The notes beneath the pieces are model-generated. The model was not told the origin of the DNA, searched no databases, and was given only the letters and a program-made list of their open reading frames with translations. Below, one piece after another: positions 42,867 through 51,864 of a stretch of DNA of 64,000 nt. Both the position numbers and the translations under genes were made by a program. Location of the stretch: NCBI RefSeq assembly GCF_905201705.1, contig NZ_CAJKOX010000012.1, positions 31,510 through 95,509 of the forward strand, given 5' to 3'. Origin of the DNA: an uncultured Marvinbryantia sp. (lineage in GTDB: Bacteria; Bacillota; Clostridia; Lachnospirales; Lachnospiraceae). Each line of letters starts with the position of its first letter. The first letter of the stretch is position 1.

Positions 42867-44828
42867 TTACTTCATCCCCCTTACCGCATTTTTTCCGGCT
42901 TTTATCTTTGCCACTAACGGAATCTTGGAGGAACAGATGTATTCACAGCTTCTGCACTCCACACAATCCATAACGTTTCTATCCTTCATGCCCTGCCAGT
43001 TTTCCTCATCCGCATATTTTGCGAAATACAGCGGAGTGAGTTCCATCGGACATACGTCAACACAGCGTCCGCACTTGATGCACGGCTGCTCCACACTGTG
43101 GTCCGTCTCAACGGCAATGATACCGTTGGAGCCCTTCATGATCGGCACGTTCGTATCGTTCAGAACAAAGCCCATCATCGGACCGCCTGCCTTGATGGTG
43201 ATGTCGTCGCCCACCAGACCTCCGCAGTAGTCGATCAGATCTTTGGTGTTGGTACCGATCTTTACTATGTAATTGCCCGGATTCTTTATTCTCTCACCGG
43301 TTACCGTTACCACACGCTCGATCAGCGGCATACCCTTCCGGATCGCGTCGGAGATCGCTTTTGTGGTGCTGATATTGCTGACAACGCAGCCTACATCTGC
43401 AGGCAGCCCTCCGCGCGGAACCTGTCTGCCCATCACGCGCTTGATCAGCATCTTCTCAGCGCCCTGCGGGTACTTCGTCTTAGCCACTACTACCTCGATG
43501 TTGTCGCAGTCCGCGATCTTGGCCTGCATCAGCTCGATGGCATCCGGCTTGTTATCCTCAATAACGATCAGACCTTTTTCTGCATTGACGGTTTTGATGA
43601 TCGCTTTCAGACCGTAAATGACGTCGTCCGCAAACTCCAGGAGCACCCGGTGGTCTGCCGTCAGATACGGCTCACATTCGCAGCCGTTCAGCAGGATCGT
43701 GTCGATCGGCTTCGGCGGTTTCAGTTTTACAGATGTCGGGAATCCGGCTCCGCCCATGCCGACGATTCCTGCCTCGCGGACAATCTCAACGATCTCGTCC
43801 GGCGTAAGCTCATCGAGAGACTTATGCGGCTTTACGGATTCGTCCAGCGTATTCTTTCCGTCCGAACGAATGACAACGGAGAGACATTCGCCTCTTGTGG
43901 CATGTCCGTGCGGCTCGATCGCAACTACCGTTCCGCTCACACTGGAGTGGATCGGACTGCTGATGAAGGCTGCCGCTTCGCCGATCTTCTGTCCGACCTT
44001 CACGGTATCGCCCACCTGCACGACCGGGTTCGCCGGAGCGCCCGCATGCATGGACAGCGGAATCACGACCTCTTCCGGCTCCGGGAATCTCACAAGCGGA
44101 AGATGCTCTGTGAATTCCTTGCGCTCCGAGGGATGAACGCCGCCGTAATAGCCCGCAAGTCTGCTCTCGCGGACAGATTTCACATAATCGTTGATGACTT
44201 TGAAGTTTACCTTCGAGTAATCCCGTATCTGTACCGGCTGGTGTAAGAACTCTTCCAGACGTCCCTGCTTCTCCAGCCTTCTGTAAATCTTTTCCCATGC
44301 GCAGTCTTTATTGCCGTCTACCTCGCATTTGCCGTCCTTTGCGCCTCCGCACTGTCCGTTCACAAGACTCTTGGAACAGTCAACGATCGGACAGATACCT
44401 CCGGTAATATTCAGATAACACTGCGCGCACGCGTCACAGCTCTTTTTCGTCAGCGCCATGCCGTGATGCCCCGTATAATTCAGTGAATTGCTGGCCGCAT
44501 ATACGGGCTTTCCTGCCAGATCTGCGACGGTCTGGATACCCAGACCACAGGAAGCGACAAGCACATTTTCCGTTCCTTCCGGAATCATGTCCTGCAGCTT
44601 TTTCTCAGTCTGGACCTTGTTGCATAAAAAATCAACCTTTGCACTGCCGGTAATTGTTTTGCCCTGCTCGGCTGCGAGCTTTTCAAGCTCTTCACAATCC
44701 GGCTCGTCAATGTTTTCAAACTCCTTAAAGCACTTGTTACAGGCAACGATAAACAGGTTGTCCTTCCCGGCCAGCAGGGACACCAGCTCTTCGCTGCTTT
44801 TTAACTTATACTTGGTATAGTTTTCCAA
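42867..44828 (-). CDS. MetV-RnfC2 fusion, electron-input subunit of the MTHF reductase complex
   Basis: 653 aa from TTG 44828; AGGAAGGTGAG precedes it, and the GTG at 44885 lies upstream of the predicted start of transcription. Residues 1-205 are a full MetV-like domain (VACNKCFKEF, ASCGLGIQTV, SCDACAQCYLNITGGICPI, SLVNGQCGGAKDGKCEVDGN). Residues ~225-653 are an RnfC-type flavin/NADH subunit: the sandwich-barrel region with ISSPIHSSVSGTVVAIEP, NADH motif GIVGMGGAGFPTSVKL, NGCECEPYLTADHR, and two [4Fe-4S] motifs CIKCGRCVDVCP and CVECRSCEYIC near the end. In known acetogens RnfC2 is a separate subunit that oxidises NADH for MetVF. The fusion ties a second MetV domain to it. Confidence 0.88.
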   Translation of the reverse strand: MENYTKYKLKSSEELVSLLAGKDNLFIVACNKCFKEFENIDEPDCEELEKLAAEQGKTITGSAKVDFLCNKVQTEKKLQDMIPEGTENVLVASCGLGIQTVADLAGKPVYAASNSLNYTGHHGMALTKKSCDACAQCYLNITGGICPIVDCSKSLVNGQCGGAKDGKCEVDGNKDCAWEKIYRRLEKQGRLEEFLHQPVQIRDYSKVNFKVINDYVKSVRESRLAGYYGGVHPSERKEFTEHLPLVRFPEPEEVVIPLSMHAGAPANPVVQVGDTVKVGQKIGEAAAFISSPIHSSVSGTVVAIEPHGHATRGECLSVVIRSDGKNTLDESVKPHKSLDELTPDEIVEIVREAGIVGMGGAGFPTSVKLKPPKPIDTILLNGCECEPYLTADHRVLLEFADDVIYGLKAIIKTVNAEKGLIVIEDNKPDAIELMQAKIADCDNIEVVVAKTKYPQGAEKMLIKRVMGRQVPRGGLPADVGCVVSNISTTKAISDAIRKGMPLIERVVTVTGERIKNPGNYIVKIGTNTKDLIDYCGGLVGDDITIKAGGPMMGFVLNDTNVPIMKGSNGIIAVETDHSVEQPCIKCGRCVDVCPMELTPLYFAKYADEENWQGMKDRNVMDCVECRSCEYICSSKIPLVAKIKAGKNAVRGMK

Positions 44829-44875
44829 TCGCTCACCTTCCTTATCTGATTGTTTCCCTCGTGAATACGAGTTTA

Positions 44876-44904
44876 AGTATAACACATATTAGCTGTATTA
44901 TCCA
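44876..44904 (-). promoter_or_regulatory. Promoter of the metV-rnfC2/metV/metF operon
   Basis: Minus strand: TGGATA (44899-44904), 17 bases, extended -10 TGTTATACT (TATACT at 44876-44881). The start of transcription would be near 44870, leaving a ~40-base leader before the TTG start; there is no room for a riboswitch. Confidence 0.65.
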
Positions 44905-44925
44905 GCGTAAACGTGTATTTTTCCG

Positions 44926-44967
44926 TAAAAAAACGCGGCCCTTTGCCAGTAAGGCTGCCCGGGCCGC
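44926..44967 (-). terminator. Terminator of the eight-gene sugar operon
   Basis: Minus strand: GCGGCCC (44961-44967 complement) pairs with GGGCCGC (44935-44941 complement) around a 19-base loop, followed by GTTTTTTT. It separates the class II aldolase gene from the met promoter. Confidence 0.88.
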
Positions 44968-44983
44968 ATAACTCTGTCAGTTT

Positions 44984-45583
44984 TCAGATCCTATTTGCAT
45001 TTTCTTTTCTAAGCTCCCAGGCTACGTGTAAGCTTTCTTCCAGTTCTTCTATCGCATAAAACGCAGACAGCAGATCCTTTCCGCCTGCAATAGCGCCATG
45101 ATTAGCCAGCAAATATCCATTGCATTCATTTATATTGTTTTCAAACAACTGAAATAATTCCTGCGAACCAGGCTCTGCGTATGGAATCCACCCTACCGCT
45201 CCAAGCTTCATTGCAAGATAAGGTGTGTATCTCGGAATTACCAATTTTGTATTTTCCGGCGGCATACATGACCAAACTACCGAATAAAAACTATGCACAT
45301 GAATCACTGCCTGTATACTACTGTCTTTTTTATAAAAGCACCGATGCAGGGGCAATTCCTTGCTTGGCTTTATTCCGCCAATATGCTCACCATCCGACAG
45401 CCGGACTCTGGAAAATTCCTCCGGTTTTAATCTCCCGAAGCAGGTTCCGCTGCCCGAAATATAAATGATTCCTCTGTGCAGAAAGCTCAGATTCGCCGAA
45501 GAACCCGACGTCTTTCCCCTGTCAAACAAACTTTTTGCTATCCATACCGCTGTTTCTGTTTTTTCTTCCAGCAAATTTCCCAT
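44984..45583 (-). CDS. Class II aldolase/adducin-family protein, OtnC-like
   Basis: 199 aa, the size of OtnC and fuculose-phosphate aldolases. Zinc ligands HVHS (about 93-96) and the His of ANHGAIAGG (about 159) are present; the acidic residue is in PSKELPLHR (about 72-80), and the phosphate loops are SGSSANLSF (about 26-34) and SGSGTCFGRL. In combination with the adjacent DUF1537 kinase (1-bp gap) it is best read as a 3-oxo-tetronate-4-phosphate decarboxylase or a related aldolase. Last gene of the operon. Confidence 0.82.
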   Translation of the reverse strand: MGNLLEEKTETAVWIAKSLFDRGKTSGSSANLSFLHRGIIYISGSGTCFGRLKPEEFSRVRLSDGEHIGGIKPSKELPLHRCFYKKDSSIQAVIHVHSFYSVVWSCMPPENTKLVIPRYTPYLAMKLGAVGWIPYAEPGSQELFQLFENNINECNGYLLANHGAIAGGKDLLSAFYAIEELEESLHVAWELRKENANRI

Positions 45584-45584
45584 A

Positions 45585-46865
45585 TTATCTTCCTCCGGTC
45601 ATGTCAAGCGCACGGACAAAAAAATCGGGCTGCCCAAAATTACCGGATTTCAATACGAGACGCACTTCCGGTCTGCGAAGCGGAATCATGACCGGTACCC
45701 CCGGCGCTATGCTTTTTCCAATCAGAAATGCGTCAAATCCCAATGCAAGAGCAATCGCCCCCGATGTTTCTCCTCCCGCTGCAATAATACGATTATATCC
45801 ATTGTGATATGCTCTTACAGCAATATCTGCCAGCGCCTTTTCCAATACGTTTGCATTTCGCTCCTGTTCCGCCCTTGTCCGCGTTTCCTTCCGCTCGTAC
45901 CCATCACAATAGATCAATACCTCCTCCTGCGTATTCTCCTGTATAAACTGCCATATTACTTCCAGGCTCATTTCTCCGCTGAGCAGCTTTTCGGGAAAAA
46001 GCGCCAGACTTCGTCCGCCTTTTTCCTTAAAATAACGAATCTGCTCCCTGGTCGCCTTTGAACAGCTTCCGGATAAAACAAGCCCTTTTCCAACAGTTCC
46101 GGCATCTGCTGTCTCCTTCATCTCCTTCTGTGCCTGTGGGGCATATTTTTCTGCCATATGCGCCAGAAGACCTGCCCCTCCCGTAAGCAGCTTTAAATCC
46201 CCGAAAACTTCTGCAATTTTATTTCCCTGCGCGTCTGTCTCAAAATCGGGGATAACATAAAAGTGATCCTTGTCCTGCCCATACTCTTCTATATAATTCA
46301 AAATCTCCTCTTTCGGCCTGGCAAGCAATTCTCCATCTATTACAAACGAGGAATATTTGCCCTGTTCTTTCATAAGGCGTTCAATATGGGAATCCCACAT
46401 TGGGTTTAGCGGATGGTTCCGCATTGGACTTTCGTCCAGCGGCACGCCATCCACAAAAAGCTGCCCGCTCCGTACAGTTCGTTTATTTACCGGAAGAGAA
46501 GGACAAAGCACTGTATACTTCACTCCATACGCTTCCAGAATGCAGTCCACAACCGGACCTATATTCCCCTCTGGCGAGGAGTCAAACGTAGAACAATACT
46601 TCACATAAAATTGTCTTGCCCCATGCATTTCAAGCCAGTGAAATGCCGTCAACGTCTGCGCTGCTGCAATTTCCGGCCGAGCGCTTCTTGTTTTCAATGC
46701 AATGACCACTGCCCGGCAGTCCATCGCAAGCTCTTCCTCTCCCGGAATTCCATTAAAAAGCATCGTCTTTATGCCCTTTTCCGCCAAAAAAGAAGCTGCA
46801 TCTCCGGCGCCGGTAAAATCATCTGCCACACATCCGATTAAAATATTGCTTTCTTTTTTTCTCAC
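45585..46865 (-). CDS. Four-carbon acid sugar kinase family (DUF1537), OtnK-like
   Basis: 426 aa with a GTG start at 46865 (GGCAGGTG upstream). N-terminal substrate domain: CVADDFTGAGDAASFL (about 12-27) and YVKYCSTFDSSPEGNIGPV (about 88-106). C-terminal nucleotide domain: VLSGSCSKATREQI (about 260-273) and IIAAGGETSGAIALALGF (about 370-387). OtnK enzymes phosphorylate 3-oxo-tetronates; relatives act on 3-oxo-isoapionate or erythronate. No OtnI isomerase or tetronate dehydrogenase is next to it, so the true substrate is open. Confidence 0.85.
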   Translation of the reverse strand: MRKKESNILIGCVADDFTGAGDAASFLAEKGIKTMLFNGIPGEEELAMDCRAVVIALKTRSARPEIAAAQTLTAFHWLEMHGARQFYVKYCSTFDSSPEGNIGPVVDCILEAYGVKYTVLCPSLPVNKRTVRSGQLFVDGVPLDESPMRNHPLNPMWDSHIERLMKEQGKYSSFVIDGELLARPKEEILNYIEEYGQDKDHFYVIPDFETDAQGNKIAEVFGDLKLLTGGAGLLAHMAEKYAPQAQKEMKETADAGTVGKGLVLSGSCSKATREQIRYFKEKGGRSLALFPEKLLSGEMSLEVIWQFIQENTQEEVLIYCDGYERKETRTRAEQERNANVLEKALADIAVRAYHNGYNRIIAAGGETSGAIALALGFDAFLIGKSIAPGVPVMIPLRRPEVRLVLKSGNFGQPDFFVRALDMTGGR

Positions 46866-46906
46866 CTGGACACCTGCCTTTTCCGTTCCTTATATAATAT
46901 CAGCAT

Positions 46907-47767
46907 TCAAGCCTTTCCATCTGCCATGCATATTTTAATCCATGTTTTTGCCGCCTCCTTAATATACGGAATCACTTCCTGCATGATGTCAATCGTATGT
47001 ATCACCGCTCCTCTCTCCCGAACGACACGCGCTACATTATCCATATATGTATAACGGATCTGGGTTCCTACATTCACTTTATTTATCCCATTTTTAATCG
47101 CTTTTCGAACATCCTCTTCCGGTATTCCGGTCCCCCCGTGAAGTACCAGCGGGATATCCAGTGCCTCATTTACCTCTGCCAGACGTTTAAAATTAATCTC
47201 CGGTTTGCCCTGATAAAAGCCATGTGCCGTGCCAATTCCAACAGCAAGCGTATCCACCCCTGTCTCTTTTACCAGTTTTACCGCATTCTCTACCTGTACT
47301 AAAAAATCTCCGCCTTCAAAGGAAGCCTCATAGTCGCGCCCCTTGATCTTGCCGATTTCCGCCTCCACACAAACTTTATGAGCAGCCGCATACTCCACAA
47401 CTTCCCTGGTCATTGCAATATTCTGCTCCAGAGACTCTTTCGAGGCATCAATCATAACTGACGGATAACCGCAGTCAATCGCCTGTTTACATAATTCCAC
47501 CGAATTGGAATGATCCAGATGATGAATAATCGGTTCCGCAGACTGCTTCATCCTGATTTTTCCTACAGCGCCAAGCAGTTCCACTCCCAACATGTTCACT
47601 GTTTTCGGAATTGATGCAAACATAACCGGCGCTCTTAGCTCTTTTGCCGCTTCAAGCACTGCGAGCTGATCCCACAAATCTGTGTAATTAAACATTGGCA
47701 CCGCATAGCCGCCTTCATCTGCCTCCTTCAGCATCCTTCTCAGCACATCACCATTCATTATTTCCAT
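46907..47767 (-). CDS. Class II fructose/tagatose-bisphosphate aldolase family protein
   Basis: 286 aa, zinc-dependent aldolase. Catalytic Asp and first zinc His in IIHHLDHSN (about 79-87), VEAEIGKIKG (about 132-141), second zinc His in VGIGTAHGFYQG (about 177-188), third in VLHGGTGIPEEDVRKAI (about 207-223), and the phosphate loop NKVNVGTQI. The position within a sugar-acid-type operon suggests a bond cleavage on a ketose phosphate other than housekeeping FBP, similar to KbaY/GatY or IolJ. AGGAGG precedes the ATG. Confidence 0.88.
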   Translation of the reverse strand: MEIMNGDVLRRMLKEADEGGYAVPMFNYTDLWDQLAVLEAAKELRAPVMFASIPKTVNMLGVELLGAVGKIRMKQSAEPIIHHLDHSNSVELCKQAIDCGYPSVMIDASKESLEQNIAMTREVVEYAAAHKVCVEAEIGKIKGRDYEASFEGGDFLVQVENAVKLVKETGVDTLAVGIGTAHGFYQGKPEINFKRLAEVNEALDIPLVLHGGTGIPEEDVRKAIKNGINKVNVGTQIRYTYMDNVARVVRERGAVIHTIDIMQEVIPYIKEAAKTWIKICMADGKA

Positions 47768-47783
47768 CTCTATTCCTCCTGTA

Positions 47784-48449
47784 TCACGAAGCTGCCTGCT
47801 CCAACATCTTTTTCAAACGCTTAACACCGCTGTTGATACTATACAAAACCGGCTGTGTGACATTCTTCATTTCCGGAATCAGCACTGCCATACTCGCCTG
47901 CGCAAGTACAATTACATCGTGCCGTTCTTTCGTTTCCATTATCTTTTTCATTACCATTTGATTATGCTTCTGAGCATTTTTCTCCTCTGCAAGTATCTGA
48001 AATGCTCCGTCGATCAGATAACGTGTAACCGAAACCTTTTTCCCGATCTTCCCCGCTTCCGTCTCAATAAGACGTGCACTTGGTTCCAGTGTAGTCGCTA
48101 CCGTCCCATAGACAGCAATACTGCTGCCGCAGCGTACCGCTTCCTCCGCCATTGCCTGATCAATTTTAAGGCACGGCGTTTTTGTGAGATGTGTTCCAAT
48201 CCCGAAAGCTTCTCCCACCGACGAACACGCATTTAGAATAATATCTGCGCCCATACTCTCCCCGGCCAATATATACAGACTTATTCTGCGGCAGATATCT
48301 TCATCTACACCCTTTTTCATAACATCCGATAAAATTCTCTCGTCAATGATATTATGAATCTCCGCTCCCGGAATCTGCCGCATAATCTCCTCATCCAGAC
48401 GCTCTCTGATCGCAAGGCTTGTATGAATTACAGCAATTTTCTTTCCCAT
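47784..48449 (-). CDS. Asp/Glu/hydantoin racemase-like protein
   Basis: 221 aa with the two-lobed racemase fold pattern: VIHTSLAIRERLDEEI at the start, ILNACSSVGEAFG (about 71-83) carrying the first catalytic Cys. In the second lobe, where a second Cys is expected, the sequence reads VIVLAQASMAVLIP (about 178-191) with no Cys. A two-base racemase is therefore unlikely; an isomerase, decarboxylase or lyase of the same fold is more plausible. Encoded 13 bp after the FGGY kinase and 16 bp before the aldolase. Confidence 0.78.
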   Translation of the reverse strand: MGKKIAVIHTSLAIRERLDEEIMRQIPGAEIHNIIDERILSDVMKKGVDEDICRRISLYILAGESMGADIILNACSSVGEAFGIGTHLTKTPCLKIDQAMAEEAVRCGSSIAVYGTVATTLEPSARLIETEAGKIGKKVSVTRYLIDGAFQILAEEKNAQKHNQMVMKKIMETKERHDVIVLAQASMAVLIPEMKNVTQPVLYSINSGVKRLKKMLEQAAS

Positions 48450-48462
48450 TCAGCCTCTCCTT

Positions 48463-49998
48463 TTATTCATAATTTTCTTTACACAGAAACGATTCGTCTC
48501 TTAACTGCATATACAGCCTGCCGATTTGCTCCCGTATGTTTTTGTATTGTGTAAATTTCGCCGCATATTCGCAGGGCTGTCCTTCACGGAAGATATACTG
48601 TATCCTGCAGAAATTTTCCAGTTCTTCAAAGGATAGATGTCCGGCTGCAATCGCCCCAAGAAGCGCAGCGCCAAAGCAGGCGGCTTCCGTACATACCGGA
48701 ACCTCTACCGGAACGCCCTGTATTTTGTTTTTACGTCTCATAATATAATCCGATTTGCTTAAACCTCCCGCGATCCGTACCACTGGCTTTTCAAGCTGTG
48801 CAAGCTGTATGTAGTCCTCCGTCTGCCGCCTCAGTTCAAAAGCCATTCCATCAATGATCGCGCCGGCATAATCTCCGGGCCTATCTGTATCTGACATCCC
48901 CCAAAAGGTTCCCATAAGTTCTGAATTTTCTGCAGACCCACGCAGAAAAGGGAAAAAAAGCAGCTTTTCGTTTTGGGATCGCTGCAGCAAAATCTGTTTT
49001 TCCAGCAATGCATAGCGGGAAACGCCAGTTTTTTTTGCTTCTGTTTCCAGATCCCTCCCCATATTTTTGAAATACCACTGGAGACATACTCCGCACGCCT
49101 GATTTGAGGACAGCAACCGGTATTTTCTTTTTCCGCAGTGCGGATAGACAGAATACCCTGATTTTCTAAGGACTTCAAAGGGCAGCACATGGTCGAACGC
49201 CATCATCAATACCTCCGCTGTCCCCATGGAATCCAGCATTACACCTTCCTTCTGAATGTTCACCGCAATAGCCGCACAGGAATGGTCATGGCCTCCTGTC
49301 GCTACAATCATTTCTTTATTTAAACCTAATTCCACAGAAATTTCCGGTTTTAATCTTCCGACAGCCGTCCCGCCGGGAACTGCTTTTGGAAACAGCTGCT
49401 TCTTCAATCCTGCTGCTTCTATAATCTCATCCGACCAATTGCATGTGTGCACATCGAACGCCAGAGTTCTGGCTGCCACAGAATAATCTGTCGCATACTT
49501 TCCTGACAGACAATAAATTATCCAATCCTCTACAGACAGCCAGTGGCTGGCCCTCTGGTACAATTCCCAATCATTTTCCTTCAGCCATAAAAGCTTGCTG
49601 ATCCCATATTTAACAGATGGGATCTGCCCGGTAATTTCATAAAGCCGATCATAACCGACAGCCGTCTCCAGCCTTTTATACTGCGCTTCTGACCTGGTAT
49701 CATACCACAAAATAAAGGGATTCAGCGGTCTGCCCTGCTCTTCCACGAGTATACCTGCCTCACCCATAGAAGATACCGCGACAGAACATATTTCTTTTGC
49801 CGGACATTGTTTGACATTTTCCCGAATACAAATTTTTATTTTTTCCCATACTTCCATTGGATCCATCTCACTGAAAAATGGTTTCGGATGACTCACCGGC
49901 GTACTTTCGCTGTGATAAGATACAAGCTCTCCATCCTCCCGGAATACTGCTGCCTTGAGATTTGTCGTCCCTATGTCGATCCCCATATAATATTTCAA
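48463..49998 (-). CDS. FGGY-family carbohydrate kinase
   Basis: 511 aa. Phosphate-1 motif MGIDIGTTNLKAAVF (5-19), AVSSMGEAGILVEEQG (about 73-88), ATGGHDHSCAAIAV (about 231-244) with the catalytic Asp in GGHDH, and DSMGTAEVLMM (phosphate-2). The C-terminal adenosine part includes RIAGGLSKSDYIMRRKNKIQ (about 408-427). The start is TTG 49998 with GGGAGTGAG upstream; ATG at codon 5 has no ribosome site. The substrate may be a ketopentose, ketohexose, polyol or sugar acid. First catabolic gene after the transporter. Confidence 0.88.
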   Translation of the reverse strand: MKYYMGIDIGTTNLKAAVFREDGELVSYHSESTPVSHPKPFFSEMDPMEVWEKIKICIRENVKQCPAKEICSVAVSSMGEAGILVEEQGRPLNPFILWYDTRSEAQYKRLETAVGYDRLYEITGQIPSVKYGISKLLWLKENDWELYQRASHWLSVEDWIIYCLSGKYATDYSVAARTLAFDVHTCNWSDEIIEAAGLKKQLFPKAVPGGTAVGRLKPEISVELGLNKEMIVATGGHDHSCAAIAVNIQKEGVMLDSMGTAEVLMMAFDHVLPFEVLRKSGYSVYPHCGKRKYRLLSSNQACGVCLQWYFKNMGRDLETEAKKTGVSRYALLEKQILLQRSQNEKLLFFPFLRGSAENSELMGTFWGMSDTDRPGDYAGAIIDGMAFELRRQTEDYIQLAQLEKPVVRIAGGLSKSDYIMRRKNKIQGVPVEVPVCTEAACFGAALLGAIAAGHLSFEELENFCRIQYIFREGQPCEYAAKFTQYKNIREQIGRLYMQLRDESFLCKENYE

Positions 49999-50022
49999 AG
50001 CAACTCACTCCCTTCCGCTTTT

Positions 50023-50883
50023 CTACCCTTTGATCCCGGAGGTCGCAATGCCTTCTACAAAATACTTCTGCGCTGTAAAAAACAGTATTACACATGGTAT
50101 GATCGAGACAATCGACATTGCAAAAATCTCATTCCAGTGAGCAGCGTCCGCACTGTCCAGCGACATACGGAGTCCTAAACTTACCGGATATTTTGATACA
50201 CTGTTGATATAAATCAAAGAGTTAAAAAAATCATTCCAGGTCCACACAGACTGAAAAATTGCCGCAGAACACACGGACGCTTTTGACAACGGCAGCAAAA
50301 CGTGTATCAAAGTCTGGAAAGAATTGCATCCATCCATCTTAGCCGATTCATCCAGCTCCCGCGGTATTCCTTTGAAAAACTGTACCATCATAAAAATGAA
50401 AAAAGGATAGCATGCCAATGCTGCCGGCAAATAAAAAGTATCGTAACTATTCAGCACGCCCATTTTGTTATATAAAATATAACGAGGGATAACGACAACC
50501 GCATTCGGCAGCATCATGGTAGAGATCATCAAAGCAAATAAGATTTTATGCCCCGGAAAATGAAAACGTGCAAATCCATAGCCTACTAAAACACTGGAGA
50601 TCAGTGTCAGTATTACTGTCGGAACTACAAGAATAAAGGAATTCTTCAGAAAAACTCCAAAAGAAAACTGTCCCGTTCCCTTCCAGCCTTCTACGTAAGA
50701 ATCAAATACCGGATTAGCCGGCAGCAATGCCGTTGTACCAAAAATTTCTTCATTTGTCTTGAACGATGCAAACAATAGCCATACAAGAGGATATATCATC
50801 ATTATTCCTACTAATATCAGCAGCAAATACATTAATATTTTATTTCTTTTCCTGCGCATACTTCGATTCATTTTTTTCGGCAT
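50023..50883 (-). CDS. Sugar ABC permease (MalG-type) of the sugar-acid-type operon
   Basis: 286 aa from ATG 50883 (MPKKMNRSMRRKRNK), with CGGAGG inside the end of the upstream gene (1-bp gap). The longer reading overlaps that gene by 150 bp and is rejected. Six membrane helices from about residue 19; EAA-type loop DESAKMDGCNSFQTLIHVLL (about 178-198); C-terminus YFVEGIATSGIKG. Confidence 0.9.
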   Translation of the reverse strand: MPKKMNRSMRRKRNKILMYLLLILVGIMMIYPLVWLLFASFKTNEEIFGTTALLPANPVFDSYVEGWKGTGQFSFGVFLKNSFILVVPTVILTLISSVLVGYGFARFHFPGHKILFALMISTMMLPNAVVVIPRYILYNKMGVLNSYDTFYLPAALACYPFFIFMMVQFFKGIPRELDESAKMDGCNSFQTLIHVLLPLSKASVCSAAIFQSVWTWNDFFNSLIYINSVSKYPVSLGLRMSLDSADAAHWNEIFAMSIVSIIPCVILFFTAQKYFVEGIATSGIKG

Positions 50884-50884
50884 A

Positions 50885-51793
50885 TCATTCGTCCTCCGTA
50901 TAGAACACCCATTTGGCTGATGTCTGAAATAATAACAGTGTAAAGGCAATGATAATTGCAAACAAAATCCATGATAATGCACTTGCATATCCCATTTTGT
51001 AGTAACGAAATGCATTGTCATACAGGTACATTCCATACAGATAAGTGCCGTTTGCCGGTCCGCCCGCTGTAATCAAAAACGGCGCTGTAAAATCCTGAAA
51101 AGCTGTAATTGTCTGCATAATAATATTAAAAAAGATAATCGGCGTCAGCATCGGAACTGTAATCACAAAAAACTGGCGTACTTTAGATGCTCCATCAATA
51201 GAAGCCGCCTCATACAAATCTCTTGGAATCTGCTTAAGCCCCGCCAAAAAAATAACCATGGAAGAGCCAAACTGCCAAACAGACAGCAGACTGATCGTAA
51301 GAAGCGCAAATCTGGAATCTCCAATCCAGTCAATCTGCGTTTTTATGCCAACAGCACTCAGTAAATTATTAAACATGCCGTCTTTCATAAACATAAAACG
51401 CCACAAAGTCGCCACTGCCACGCTTGAGCCAAGAATCGACGGTATATAGTAAATAGTCCGAAATACATTCACTCCCCGCAAAGGCACGCTCAGGAGCATC
51501 GCTATGAACAGAGCAAACATCAATTTCAGCGGCACTGTAATCCCAACATAAAGCAGTGTTACTTTCAATGATTGTCCAAAATTATAATCGAACCGAAAAA
51601 TATTTTTATAATTTTCAAGCCCGATAAATGCAGCTTCTCCAAACCCGGAATAATTGGTAAAAGAATACCACAATGACGATGCCAGCGGATATAACTGCAG
51701 GCATAAAAAACCCAGTATCCATGGCAAAATATAAACATACCCCACACAGTCACGGCGTCGAAGCCTGCTGCGAAGCCGGGCAAAACTTCCCAT
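50885..51793 (-). CDS. Sugar ABC permease (MalF/UgpA-type) of the sugar-acid-type operon
   Basis: 302 aa; AAGGAGG before the ATG. Six helices starting near residue 17 (VGYVYILPWILGFLCLQLYP). EAA loop YEAASIDGASKVRQFFVITV (about 200-220). Translationally close to the MalG-type gene. Confidence 0.9.
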   Translation of the reverse strand: MGSFARLRSRLRRRDCVGYVYILPWILGFLCLQLYPLASSLWYSFTNYSGFGEAAFIGLENYKNIFRFDYNFGQSLKVTLLYVGITVPLKLMFALFIAMLLSVPLRGVNVFRTIYYIPSILGSSVAVATLWRFMFMKDGMFNNLLSAVGIKTQIDWIGDSRFALLTISLLSVWQFGSSMVIFLAGLKQIPRDLYEAASIDGASKVRQFFVITVPMLTPIIFFNIIMQTITAFQDFTAPFLITAGGPANGTYLYGMYLYDNAFRYYKMGYASALSWILFAIIIAFTLLLFQTSAKWVFYTEDE

Positions 51794-51806
51794 TGATCCG
51801 TCCTCC

Positions 51807-51855
51807 TTTCAAAGGGCGCCTATTCCCTCTCTCAAAGTACAGACACCCTTCGAAA
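51807..51855 (-). promoter_or_regulatory. Imperfect inverted repeat between binding-protein and permease genes
   Basis: TTTCAAAGGG (51807-51816) and CCCTTCGAAA (51846-51855) pair with one mismatch around a 29-base loop. It is the weakest of the five such elements in the window. Confidence 0.4.
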
Positions 51856-51864
51856 CTCACATTT

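Noticed and set aside
43098..44246. Plus-strand open frame opposite the metV-rnfC2 fusion
   Set aside because: Arg/His/Asp-rich shadow translation; the other strand has intact Fe-S and NADH motifs.
42867..44828. An Rnf complex operon
   Set aside because: No rnfD, G, E, A or B genes are near; the RnfC part is the soluble RnfC2 type linked to MetF.
44829..44885. GTG start at 44885 for the metV-rnfC2 gene
   Set aside because: It lies at the -10 box of the only good promoter and has no ribosome site, whereas TTG 44828 follows AGGAAGGTGAG.
44829..44983. A riboswitch or T-box upstream of the met cluster
   Set aside because: The leader is only about 40 bases long and the rest is the terminator of the neighbouring operon.
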